A stretch of DNA of 64,000 nucleotides, from positions 1 through 64,000 of the forward strand of contig CAJTXL010000008.1 in assembly GCA_910583525.1 (NCBI GenBank). The letters are read 5' to 3'. This document shows positions 25,536-34,032 of the stretch, one piece after another. The notes beneath the pieces are model-generated. The model worked only from the letters and a program-made list of their open reading frames with translations. It made no database searches and was not told the DNA's origin. The position numbers and the translations under genes were made by a program. Source of the stretch: an uncultured Muribaculaceae bacterium (GTDB taxonomy: Bacteria > Bacteroidota > Bacteroidia > Bacteroidales > Muribaculaceae). Position 1 is the stretch's first letter. Each line of letters begins with the position of its first letter.

Positions 25536-27173
25536 ATGAAAAAAGCGATTTATGCCCTTGCAGCCATGGCGGCGCTGACGCTCGCCTCCTGCTCCAGCGA
25601 AGACGCCGTGACCGCCCCCACCGGCGACGGCACCGTCACCTTCACCGCCGAACTCCCGGCCATGGCCTCGCGTGCCTTCGCCGACGGCACCACTGCCGCG
25701 AAGCTCGCCTACTACGTCTACGACGCCGAAGCCACAGGCGACACCAAAACCGTGCTGTTCGACGGCACCGCCGACTTCGACGGCCTCCACGCCACCGTGC
25801 AGCTCGCCCTGGTCACCGGCAAGACCTACGACATCGTCTTCTGGGCCGACTCCTACGGCGACGCCGCCGACAAGCCCTACACCTACGACGGCGCCACGCA
25901 GACCGTGACCGTCAGCTACGGCACCGCCGCCAACGACGAAGCCCGCGACGCCTTCTACTACACCGAGAAATCCCTCAAGGTGGCCGGCCCGGTCAACAAG
26001 CCCGTGACCCTTCGCCGCCCCTTCGCCCAGCTCAACGTCGGCACCAGCGACCTCGAAGCCGCCAAGAAAGCCGGCATGACCCTTAGCGAGACCGGCCTGT
26101 ACATTGCCGACATGCCCAATGCGCTCAACCTATACGACGGCACTGTCAGCGGCAGCGCCGAGGCCCGCTTCACCGCAGCCGCCCTTCCCGAAGGCGAGGA
26201 CTTCCCTGTCGAGCCGGCCAAATACGGCTACCTGACGATGAACTACATCCTCGTGGGCGCCGACAAGACCACCGTTGACGTCCACCTCACCAGCGACATC
26301 AACGCCTCTGCCGACCGCCAGGACGTGGCCTTCACCGCCGTGCCCGTGCAGCGCAACCACCGCACCAACATCTACGGCGCCCTGCTCACCAACCCCGCCG
26401 TCTTCGACGTCGAAATAAACCCAGACTTCGAAGGCAGCAATGACACTGAAATATGGAACGGCCTAAGTGAGGAAATCGAAGCCGTGGAGAACGTCTACAG
26501 CATATCGAAAGCAGCCCAGCTCGCCTATCTGTCAGAACTAAGCGCCACTAACGCCAATGCTCTTGCCGGCAAAAAAATTGTTCTCACAAACGACATCAAT
26601 CTCTCGGGCAATGACTGGACTCCAATAAAATCATTCTCTCCAGAAAACATAGTCACCCTTGACGGACAAGGACATACAATCTCAGGCATCAACGCACCTC
26701 TGTTCGCAACACTCTGCGGAAACATAAGCAATCTCAACTTCATAGACGTAAACATCACCAAAACTATCGATTTTATAGGAACTGCAGTAGGCAATCTATA
26801 TGGCAACCTCGAAAACATACATGTCGAAGGCGCAAATATACAACCGAACGGCAGCATGTTCACAGTAAAACGCGTAGGCACGGTTGTTGGCATATACAAT
26901 AGCGGAAACGCAACAAATGTCACAGTAAATGCAGCTACCGTAAAAGGCTATTATTGCACCGGCGGCATCTTCGGCACTATAAACGAAACGCCAAACCGTA
27001 CATTTACCAACTGCAGCATCACGGCAAGCACAATAAGTGGTGGAGCATATAAAGGAGCTCTTGTGGCAGACGTAAATGTCTCAGGCATACGTTTCGTTTC
27101 ATGCACATACGAAAACTGCGAGCCTCAAGTAGCAGTAGCCGACTACGACCCTTCAAATGTAACGTTCGAATAA
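25536..27173 (+). CDS. Fimbrillin-like lipoprotein, mosaic with C-terminal beta-helix
   Basis: Lipoprotein signal with lipobox LASC. Residues about 25-295 form a DUF6562/fimbrillin-type domain (GKTYDIVFWADSYGD, RDAFYYTEKSL, RPFAQLNVGTSDLE) coded with almost only G or C at third positions. From about residue 300 (near base 26430) codon use becomes ordinary and the protein becomes a repetitive, Asn/Thr/Gly-rich right-handed beta-helix of GLUG-like type (ISNLNFIDVNIT, VGNLYGNLENIHVEGANI). Such helices serve in adhesion or glycan contact. The abrupt switch inside one reading frame suggests that the C-terminal half was replaced by recombination. Confidence 0.75.
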   Translation: MKKAIYALAAMAALTLASCSSEDAVTAPTGDGTVTFTAELPAMASRAFADGTTAAKLAYYVYDAEATGDTKTVLFDGTADFDGLHATVQLALVTGKTYDIVFWADSYGDAADKPYTYDGATQTVTVSYGTAANDEARDAFYYTEKSLKVAGPVNKPVTLRRPFAQLNVGTSDLEAAKKAGMTLSETGLYIADMPNALNLYDGTVSGSAEARFTAAALPEGEDFPVEPAKYGYLTMNYILVGADKTTVDVHLTSDINASADRQDVAFTAVPVQRNHRTNIYGALLTNPAVFDVEINPDFEGSNDTEIWNGLSEEIEAVENVYSISKAAQLAYLSELSATNANALAGKKIVLTNDINLSGNDWTPIKSFSPENIVTLDGQGHTISGINAPLFATLCGNISNLNFIDVNITKTIDFIGTAVGNLYGNLENIHVEGANIQPNGSMFTVKRVGTVVGIYNSGNATNVTVNAATVKGYYCTGGIFGTINETPNRTFTNCSITASTISGGAYKGALVADVNVSGIRFVSCTYENCEPQVAVADYDPSNVTFE

Positions 27174-27194
27174 AATAAATACATTCTTTCTACG

Positions 27195-27239
27195 GCATGC
27201 CCGGATGCAGATAATTGAAGTGTCTGCATTCGGGCATGC
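27195..27239 (+). terminator. Hairpin after the fimbrillin-like gene
   Basis: A 17-base stem (27195-27211 with 27223-27239, one G-T mismatch; GCATGCCCGG... against ...CGGGCATGC) starts 22 bases after the stop codon. No T run follows, so it may act as a transcript-end stabiliser or a weak terminator rather than a classical intrinsic one. Confidence 0.55.
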
Positions 27240-27304
27240 ACATATCAAATGGGCTACATTTTTCACCAATAAACTTCGCGTCGGGTAAAATCAAACAATT
27301 TTTC

Positions 27305-27334
27305 TTTTGCTCTCGGCTTATTTACCTATCTTTG
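27305..27334 (+). promoter_or_regulatory. Promoter of the nfn operon
   Basis: TATCTTTG at 27327-27334 is a perfect -7 box, 26 bases before the ATG. It is preceded by the 18-bp block identical to that ahead of ychF, but with two more bases between block and -7 box (17 from TTTG). Confidence 0.7.
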
Positions 27335-27359
27335 CAGTGCAATTGCAAAATATCGGAAT

Positions 27360-28154
27360 ATGAACCGCATAATAGAAAAAAGCCACTTCTCGGAAAAAGT
27401 GGTCAAAATGGTGGTAGAAGCGCCCGACGTGGCCCGTGCCAGAAAACCGGGGCACTTTGTCATTGTCCGCTGCGGAGAAGGCGGCGAACGCATTCCGCTC
27501 ACCATTGCCGATGCCGACGAAAAAGCCGGCACAATCACTTTGGTGATACAGGCCGTGGGCGAATCCACGCGTAAGATATGCGCACTTGAGGCAGGCGACA
27601 CGCTGACCGAGCTCGTAGGACCTCTCGGTCGCGCAACCGACATAGGCCGTCGCGACGGCACCGTAGTGTGCTGCGGCGGAGGAGTGGGCATAGCACCTCT
27701 GTTGCCGATAATAAAGGGCATGAAAGAAGCCGGCAACCACGTGGTGAGCGTTCTTGCGGCACGGAATAAAGACCTTATCATACTTCAAGACGAAGTAAGC
27801 CGCTACAGCGACGAGGTAATTATAATGACCGATGACGGTTCGGCAGGCCGGAAAGGCCTCGTAACCGCCGGCGTCGAAGATGTAATCAAACGCGGAAACG
27901 TGGCCGAAGTCGTTGCCATCGGGCCTGCAGTGATGATGAAATTCGTATCGCTGTTGACAAAAAAATATGAAGTGCCGACCATCTGCTCGCTGAACACGAT
28001 AATGGTCGACGGCACAGGCATGTGCGGCGCATGTCGTGTGAACGTGGGCGGCAAAATGCGCTTCGTGTGTGTCGACGGGCCCGAATTCGACGCCCATCAG
28101 GTAGATTTCGACAGTATGATTATGCGAATGAAAGCTTACGACAACCATGACTGA
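27360..28154 (+). CDS. nfnA: NfnA-type ferredoxin-NADP reductase small subunit
   Basis: 264 residues of the FAD/NAD-binding family shared with dihydroorotate dehydrogenase electron-transfer subunits. FAD site: KPGHFVIVRCGEGGERIPLT. NAD site: VVCCGGGVGIAPLLPIIKGM. A [2Fe-2S] cluster site near the C-terminus is TGMCGACRVNVGG followed by FVCVDGPEFDAH. Together with the next gene it should form NfnAB, which bifurcates electrons between NADPH, NADH and ferredoxin in anaerobes. The alternative name is sulfide dehydrogenase subunit SudB. It overlaps the next gene by 8 bp. Confidence 0.88.
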   Translation: MNRIIEKSHFSEKVVKMVVEAPDVARARKPGHFVIVRCGEGGERIPLTIADADEKAGTITLVIQAVGESTRKICALEAGDTLTELVGPLGRATDIGRRDGTVVCCGGGVGIAPLLPIIKGMKEAGNHVVSVLAARNKDLIILQDEVSRYSDEVIIMTDDGSAGRKGLVTAGVEDVIKRGNVAEVVAIGPAVMMKFVSLLTKKYEVPTICSLNTIMVDGTGMCGACRVNVGGKMRFVCVDGPEFDAHQVDFDSMIMRMKAYDNHD

Positions 28155-29601
28155 ACACATAAAACAAGGGCGAAACGCCTCTTGGCGCGAAGAACTGCGC
28201 AATGAAATACCGGCCAAAGAACGCACAGCCATTCCAAGAGCGAAAATGCCCCAACTCGACCCGGCCTACCGCATAACATGCAACGACGAAGTCAACCAGG
28301 GGCTCCGCGCCGAACAGGCGGTTACAGAAGCGACCCGTTGCCTCGACTGCCCGACCCCGACCTGTATCGAAGGTTGTCCCGTGAACATAGACATCCCCGG
28401 GTTCATAAAGAACATACAGTGCGGACACTTTGAAGAAGCCGCCTCTGTGTTGAAACAGACAAGCGCGCTACCTGCCGTATGTGGACGCGTATGCCCTCAG
28501 GAAAAGCAATGCGAAAGCCGCTGCATATACAACAAAATGAAAAAAGAGCCGGTTGCTATCGGCTATCTCGAACGGTTCGCTGCAGATTACCAACGCCTGT
28601 CAGGGGCGAAAACCACCGTCGAGGATACTCCGTCGAACGGCATCCGCGTGGCCGTAGTCGGCTCAGGGCCGGCCGGACTGTCATTCGCCGGCGACATGGC
28701 ACGCCGCGGCTTCAAGGTCGATGTTTTCGAAGCGCTGCACGAAATCGGCGGCGTACTCAAATACGGCATTCCCGAATTCCGACTGCCTAACAGCGTCGTC
28801 GACGCCGAGCTCGACAATCTGCGAAAACTTGGCGTCTGTTTCCATACCGACACCGTAATCGGCAAGACTCTCAGCTACGACGACCTGCTGAACATGGGCT
28901 TCCGTGGAATATTCGTGGCTTCGGGAGCCGGACTTCCGCGCTTCATGGGCATCCCCGGTGAAGATTTGTCGGGAGTGATGTCGAGCAACGAATACCTTAC
29001 TCGCATAAATCTCATGGGGGCCGGGCGCCCGGGGCACGACACCCCCGTTCTGAAAGGCAAGAATGTAGCTGTAATAGGCGGAGGCAACACCGCAATGGAC
29101 TCGGTGCGCACGGCTCGGCGCATGGGAGCCGAACGAGCCATTATCGTATACCGCCGCAGTGAGGCCGAAATGCCGGCACGCATCGAAGAAGTGCACCACG
29201 CCAAAGAAGAAGGTGTGGAGTTCATGACCTTATGCAACCCCGTCGAATATATCGGCGATGAACGCGGACGCGTATGCGCCATGCGCGTACAACGCATGCG
29301 GCTCGGTGAGCCTGACGCATCGGGACGGCGCAGTCCTGTCGCCATCGAAGGTGCCGTCGATACCATCGACATCGACCAAGTGATTGTGAGCGTAGGCGTA
29401 TCTCCAAATCCGCTTATTCCCGACAGCATCGAAGGCCTCGACGTGACAAACCGCGGCACCATAGCCGTCGACGAAGCACTGAAATCGTCAATCCCGACAA
29501 TATACGCCGGCGGAGACATCGTCCGCGGCGGCGCAACCGTAATTCTTGCCATGGGCGACGGCAGAAAAGCGGCGGCATCAATGGCCAAAGCATTGCTATG
29601 A
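28147..29601 (+). CDS. nfnB: NfnB-type large subunit (glutamate synthase small chain-like)
   Basis: The N-terminal domain binds two [4Fe-4S] clusters through CLDCPTPTCIEGCPV and CGRVCPQEKQCESRC. Two dinucleotide folds follow: FAD at VAVVGSGPAGLSFAGDMARRG (split) and NADPH at VAVIGGGNTAMDSVRTARRMG (split), with a terminal TIYAGGDIVRG motif. The length of 484 is normal for NfnB. It is often annotated as gltA or gltD, but with NfnA adjacent and no large glutamate synthase subunit nearby, transhydrogenation is the better reading. Confidence 0.88.
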   Translation: MTEHIKQGRNASWREELRNEIPAKERTAIPRAKMPQLDPAYRITCNDEVNQGLRAEQAVTEATRCLDCPTPTCIEGCPVNIDIPGFIKNIQCGHFEEAASVLKQTSALPAVCGRVCPQEKQCESRCIYNKMKKEPVAIGYLERFAADYQRLSGAKTTVEDTPSNGIRVAVVGSGPAGLSFAGDMARRGFKVDVFEALHEIGGVLKYGIPEFRLPNSVVDAELDNLRKLGVCFHTDTVIGKTLSYDDLLNMGFRGIFVASGAGLPRFMGIPGEDLSGVMSSNEYLTRINLMGAGRPGHDTPVLKGKNVAVIGGGNTAMDSVRTARRMGAERAIIVYRRSEAEMPARIEEVHHAKEEGVEFMTLCNPVEYIGDERGRVCAMRVQRMRLGEPDASGRRSPVAIEGAVDTIDIDQVIVSVGVSPNPLIPDSIEGLDVTNRGTIAVDEALKSSIPTIYAGGDIVRGGATVILAMGDGRKAAASMAKALL

Positions 29602-30482
29602 GAGCGTCAATATCACAATTCCTGTCCTGTGCCGTAGCCTTGGCTATATTTTCGCTGACCCTTGCATGCACCGGCGGAAAAAACGAAAAGCAGCCGTCGG
29701 GACTGATGGTAAGCATCGAGCCACAACGCTGGCTCCTCGAACAGCTCGCCGACAGCGGCACACATATAAGCGTGATGCTCGACCGTGGCGCCAACCCCGA
29801 GACATTCGAGCCAAGCATGAGCAAACGCATACAGGCCGACGAAGCCGAAGCATATTTCGCCACCGGCGCGCTTCCGTTTGAAAATGCTTTGCAGAACTCA
29901 AGCCGGACATTGTTCGTCGACACATCGAAGGGCATAGAGCCGATATACGGCACACACTCCCATCACCACCACGACGGAGTGAGCCATCACCATGCAGAAG
30001 AAGCGCCAGACCCACATATATGGACATCGGTGAGCGGCATCAGGACGATGGCACGCAACATGGCAAAAGCCCTCACAAAGAACCGGCCCGAAAAAGCTGA
30101 GGCCATAGACGGACGCTTGCAGCGGCTCGAACAGCGGCTCGACTCGCTCGACAATGCCATCAAAAACAAACTTGCAGACAGTCGCGCCGAAGCCTTTGCA
30201 GTATGGCATCCGTCACTGTCGTACTTCGCCCGAGACTACGGACTGCACCAGATTGCCGTAGGACAGGAAAGCAAAGAAATATCGGCACGCCAGGTGCGCG
30301 AGGTGATAGATATGGCTCGTGCCGACTCCGTAAAAGTATTCTTCTTCCAAAAAGAATACGACTCGCGGCAGGCACGCAGCATAAACGATGAAATAGGTTC
30401 ACGGATGGTGTATATAAATCCGCTCGACTATGATATACTCAAACAAATGACACTTATTGCCGATGAGTTGTCCAGGCCATAG
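29598..30482 (+). CDS. Zinc-type ABC transporter substrate-binding lipoprotein
   Basis: A lipoprotein signal with LTLAC (Cys24) starts the protein. It belongs to the ZnuA/cluster A-I family: QRWLLEQLADSG, GANPETFEPS, and a His-rich loop at about residues 117-132 (HSHHHHDGVSHHH) followed by DPHIWTS, which provides a metal ligand. Further ligands lie in VWHPSLSYFARDYGL and near the C-terminal Asp. It captures Zn2+ (or Mn2+) in the periplasm. It overlaps nfnB by 4 bp and the ATPase gene by 20 bp. Confidence 0.9.
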   Translation: MRASISQFLSCAVALAIFSLTLACTGGKNEKQPSGLMVSIEPQRWLLEQLADSGTHISVMLDRGANPETFEPSMSKRIQADEAEAYFATGALPFENALQNSSRTLFVDTSKGIEPIYGTHSHHHHDGVSHHHAEEAPDPHIWTSVSGIRTMARNMAKALTKNRPEKAEAIDGRLQRLEQRLDSLDNAIKNKLADSRAEAFAVWHPSLSYFARDYGLHQIAVGQESKEISARQVREVIDMARADSVKVFFFQKEYDSRQARSINDEIGSRMVYINPLDYDILKQMTLIADELSRP

Positions 30483-31209
30483 TTCACCCTGCCTATGCTC
30501 GGCATGCGACCATGAGCACAGCCACCACCGCACGCCCCTGCTGTCGCTCTGCGACATAAACTTCGAGCGCGAGAGACGTCGGATACTATTCGACGTCAAC
30601 TTCACCGCCGACCGAGGCGACTTCATTGCCATAACCGGGCCTAACGGCGGCGGAAAGACTACCCTGCTGCGCCTTATACTCGGACTTCTGCATCCCACCT
30701 CAGGCAAAATCGTTTTCTACGACAGCCGCGGCAAGGCCACCGACACGCATCCGCGCTTCGGTTACTTACCGCAGAAAAACAGCGTGGACGCACATTTCCC
30801 TATCACAGTAAGTGAGGTCGTGGCTTCGGGGCTTCTTGCCGAAAAAAGCCTTGACAAAAAAGCCCGAAGCGAACGCATAACGGAAGTTATAGACCTCATA
30901 GGACTTTCAGACCTTGCCGACAGACCCATAGGGCGACTTTCGGGCGGACAGCTACAACGGACGCTGTTCGGACGGGCGATTGTATGCCGGCCTCCTGTAT
31001 TGATACTCGACGAACCTCTGAGCTATATCGACAAAGTCTTTGAAAAAAGACTATACAACATAATACGGGACATAGCACAACAGACTACAATACTTCTCGT
31101 AAGCCACGAAATGTCGGAAATAGCCGGCATGGCCAACCGCCACATAATTGTAGACCATACACTACATGAATGTACGGCATCACACCACTATGTAAAGCAA
31201 GAATGTTGA
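30463..31209 (+). CDS. Metal ABC transporter ATPase with N-terminal Cys/His extension
   Basis: The start is taken at ATG 30463 rather than the earlier TTG. A leader of about 25 residues is rich in likely metal ligands (CPGHSSPCLCSACDHEHSHH), unusual for this family. The ATPase domain has Walker A GPNGGGKTT, Q-loop YLPQKN, signature RLSGGQLQRT, Walker B PVLILDEPL and switch His in LLVSHEMSE. It should power uptake by the preceding binding protein. No permease gene is adjacent, so the membrane subunit must be encoded elsewhere or be lost. Confidence 0.87.
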   Translation: MSCPGHSSPCLCSACDHEHSHHRTPLLSLCDINFERERRRILFDVNFTADRGDFIAITGPNGGGKTTLLRLILGLLHPTSGKIVFYDSRGKATDTHPRFGYLPQKNSVDAHFPITVSEVVASGLLAEKSLDKKARSERITEVIDLIGLSDLADRPIGRLSGGQLQRTLFGRAIVCRPPVLILDEPLSYIDKVFEKRLYNIIRDIAQQTTILLVSHEMSEIAGMANRHIIVDHTLHECTASHHYVKQEC

Positions 31210-32894
31210 ACAGGATTTTATTCCATATTGTCACGGGACTTCTTATGTCGATAGCGATGCCATTATCGGCATATAGCATCGATGATTATACCGTTAAGGT
31301 GATAGACGACCCTGACGCCCTTACGGCACACGTCACTTTAACCGAACCCTTGTATGATGCCGAAGGCGATATGTTTTTCTTAGAAACTTACTTGTCAGTC
31401 GGCAAATCGAACCGACGGGCCGGATGCTCTATCTTTTTCGACTTCTTAGAGCCATGCTTTGTCCCGGTTAATGCAGATTCATTGATTTATCTTCAATTTT
31501 CAAACAATGGTGAAAAGATAGTCCTGTTCGACTATCCGACAGAGCAGCGTCATGGCCATCAGCTTATACTACAGACTTTTGCCGCCGATGAAAACAGAAC
31601 GCGCAGCGAGCTTGTATGCGGCAACATGTCGATATTGGCGAGCAAAAACATAGAAAAAATCTACAATGCACAAGAGGCGAAAGTCATAGACACATCCGAC
31701 TTAAAAACGTCAGGGATATTTCGCGAAATGTTCGACCTCGCTTTCAAGGCTTTGGAAAAAGAAAAAGTGTCACTCGACGGATTTAAGCTCTACTGCAACA
31801 AAGGCCAAAAGCCCCAACAAAGCAAACAGACAGGCAAACGCTCTCCCGACAATAGGAACTCTGCCAAGACAAGCTCTAAAGCAGCGCAGCCCGACCCAAG
31901 CATAATAAAAATGTTGTCGCTGCCAATGGGCAAAGAGACATTGAAAGTCGACATGGCGACAATATTGCCGAATGAAATGCTTCGGAAACTCAACAATAAT
32001 GGTTATGACAGCAATTTCGACTACTGGGATTTCCCCATCATTCGGATAAAAACGCCTAAGATATCGCTATGCGGTCACGACGTGCGTATGTGGTGGATAA
32101 AAATGGAAATTCCAAAGACCGAGATGTGCTACTGCATGAACTTCGCCGACTCCAAAACAGCCATCGCCTATGCCGAAAAACTCGCAGCCACACTCAACGC
32201 AAGCGGTATAACGACAAAAGAACAGACGCCATATAGCTTTCTGAAAATCTTTGAAGCCAAATACCGCAACGCCAAAATCGCAATATATGCGAGCAAGGGT
32301 AAAGGCAAGGCTGCCGACGTCAACCTGCATGTAACGACGACGAGAACCTATGACAAAAATGCGTACCGCAAGACCATGTCTTTCGACGATGCCGTCGCCA
32401 AGCCTTTCGGTTTCGGTGAAGCGGAGACCTGTGGCCCATACAGTCTCGTCGAACGGCTCTTCATCAACAGTCTCTATCCCGGAGGCATTATAAACGGCAC
32501 CGACAAGAAACGCATATACACGTCGTATGGAAACGGCGATGACCGTTTCACAATACACATCCCTCTCCCATACTCAAAACTTGTGCCGGGGCTCGTTTCC
32601 ACCCAATTGGAATACCTCGAAAAAGGGGACGAAAAGGCCTATGTGGCTACATTCGAGCCTGAAGAAATAAAAACGATGACATTCAATCAACTGAATGAAG
32701 AGGCGCAAAAAATCTATAAATCTCTCACTGCCGGATATAAGAAAGGCAAAGCTAAAGCCCTGAAAGTTTTTGACATCGAAGCCTCGTCGGTCAAGGAATG
32801 CCGCATCACGACATCAGGAAACGTGACACGCTATATTCTGCTTATAAACGAAGGCGGCAGCTATCGTATAAAAGCAGTCAGCGTATGTGGCTAA
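31203..32894 (+). CDS. Exported hypothetical protein (563 aa)
   Basis: The start at 31203 (MLNRILFHIVTGLLMSIAMP) overlaps the ATPase stop and begins a signal peptide. The mature protein has a beta-rich N-terminal half and a Lys/Gln/Ser-rich low-complexity patch near 210-240, followed by a mixed C-terminal region. I recognise no domain. It takes the place where a metal permease gene would be expected, but it has no membrane helices beyond the signal peptide, so it is not the missing permease. Base composition resembles its neighbours. Confidence 0.6.
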   Translation: MLNRILFHIVTGLLMSIAMPLSAYSIDDYTVKVIDDPDALTAHVTLTEPLYDAEGDMFFLETYLSVGKSNRRAGCSIFFDFLEPCFVPVNADSLIYLQFSNNGEKIVLFDYPTEQRHGHQLILQTFAADENRTRSELVCGNMSILASKNIEKIYNAQEAKVIDTSDLKTSGIFREMFDLAFKALEKEKVSLDGFKLYCNKGQKPQQSKQTGKRSPDNRNSAKTSSKAAQPDPSIIKMLSLPMGKETLKVDMATILPNEMLRKLNNNGYDSNFDYWDFPIIRIKTPKISLCGHDVRMWWIKMEIPKTEMCYCMNFADSKTAIAYAEKLAATLNASGITTKEQTPYSFLKIFEAKYRNAKIAIYASKGKGKAADVNLHVTTTRTYDKNAYRKTMSFDDAVAKPFGFGEAETCGPYSLVERLFINSLYPGGIINGTDKKRIYTSYGNGDDRFTIHIPLPYSKLVPGLVSTQLEYLEKGDEKAYVATFEPEEIKTMTFNQLNEEAQKIYKSLTAGYKKGKAKALKVFDIEASSVKECRITTSGNVTRYILLINEGGSYRIKAVSVCG

Positions 32895-32904
32895 CCTACG
32901 TTTG

Positions 32905-33975
32905 TCAAAGCCCCATCAGGTCGCGGTAGATATCGAGTGCCGCTCCAATCTGCTCGGGTGAGACAACGCAGTCTATCTGTGGCTTGCCCACCGCTTCGAG
33001 AAGCGTGAAAGTGATGTTGTCGGCCGTGACGTTTTTCTTGTCGTGGCGCATCGCCTCGACTATCGCAGGGTAGTCGTCGCAAGTGATGTCGAACACTCCA
33101 TAGTTTTTACGCACATACGACGCAAACGAGTGCAGCGTATCCGACGGGAAGCCGAGTTCGAGATGCGACATAACCAACGCAACGACAAGCCCCCATGCAA
33201 CGGCATATCCGTGGGCGATAGGTGAACGACGGCGGTAAGCGATGCTCTCGAAAGCATGACCGGCCGTGTGGCCGAGGTTCAAAGCTTTGCGTATGCCTTT
33301 CTCGGTAAGGTCTGCCTCGACTATACGGGCCTTCACTCCTATGCTGTACTCTATCAAAGGCAAAAGACCGGCTGTGTCGAGCAAAGGGTATACAGGATTA
33401 TAGTTCAACAGCTTGTCGAGTATCTCCTGGTTTTCAAGCAGAGCATGCTTTAACATCTCTGCATAGCCCGACATTATTTCTTGCGGAGGAAGTGTGTTGA
33501 AGAATATACTTGATATTACTGCGGCATCGGGTTCGGTAAATGTACCTATCTGATTTTTATATCCGGCAAAATTGATGCCTGTTTTACCGCCGACAGAGGC
33601 ATCGACAGCAGCAAGCACGGTCGTCGGAACATTGATGCATCGCATGCCGCGCTTGAAAGTTGCGGCGGCAAAACCTCCCATGTCGCTGACTACACCACCG
33701 CCGAGGTTTATCACGACAGTCGAACGTGTAGCCTCGTAGTCCGACAGCTGTTTCCACAAATCTGTCAGACTTTCCAAGTTTTTATTGGCATCGCCCGATT
33801 TTATAGTTATTACCTTAGCCGACGCCACCGCTTTAGAGTCGTTCTGCAGGATAGGAAGTACAAAATGTGCCGTATTGGTGTCGGCAACGACAACGGCCTG
33901 CGGTGCTCCGAGGCTTTCCACAAGGTCATCGATGGCAGGTCCGACAATGTTGGTAAAAATTAGTTTCTGTTTCAT
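32905..33975 (-). CDS. aroB: 3-dehydroquinate synthase
   Basis: AroB converts DAHP to 3-dehydroquinate, the second step of the shikimate pathway, using NAD and Zn2+. Seen here are the NAD-binding GGGVVSDMGGFAAATFKRG and the DASVGGKTGINFAGYKNQIG loop. Metal ligands fit E in the YAEMLKHAL region, H in GHTAGHAFES and H in HGYAVAWG. The 356-aa length is normal. It is convergent with the upstream hypothetical gene, 10 bp apart. Confidence 0.96.
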   Translation of the reverse strand: MKQKLIFTNIVGPAIDDLVESLGAPQAVVVADTNTAHFVLPILQNDSKAVASAKVITIKSGDANKNLESLTDLWKQLSDYEATRSTVVINLGGGVVSDMGGFAAATFKRGMRCINVPTTVLAAVDASVGGKTGINFAGYKNQIGTFTEPDAAVISSIFFNTLPPQEIMSGYAEMLKHALLENQEILDKLLNYNPVYPLLDTAGLLPLIEYSIGVKARIVEADLTEKGIRKALNLGHTAGHAFESIAYRRRSPIAHGYAVAWGLVVALVMSHLELGFPSDTLHSFASYVRKNYGVFDITCDDYPAIVEAMRHDKKNVTADNITFTLLEAVGKPQIDCVVSPEQIGAALDIYRDLMGL

Positions 33976-34032
33976 AGAGTCAATTCTTTTCTGAGCGTGC
34001 GTTACAATGCAAACCTATGCACGCCTCCGAAC

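Noticed and set aside
27195..27239. Palindrome with GCATGCC core as a third REP pair
   Set aside because: It lacks the TGTAGGGA box and the TTT loop of the REP copies; it fits a hairpin at a transcript end better.
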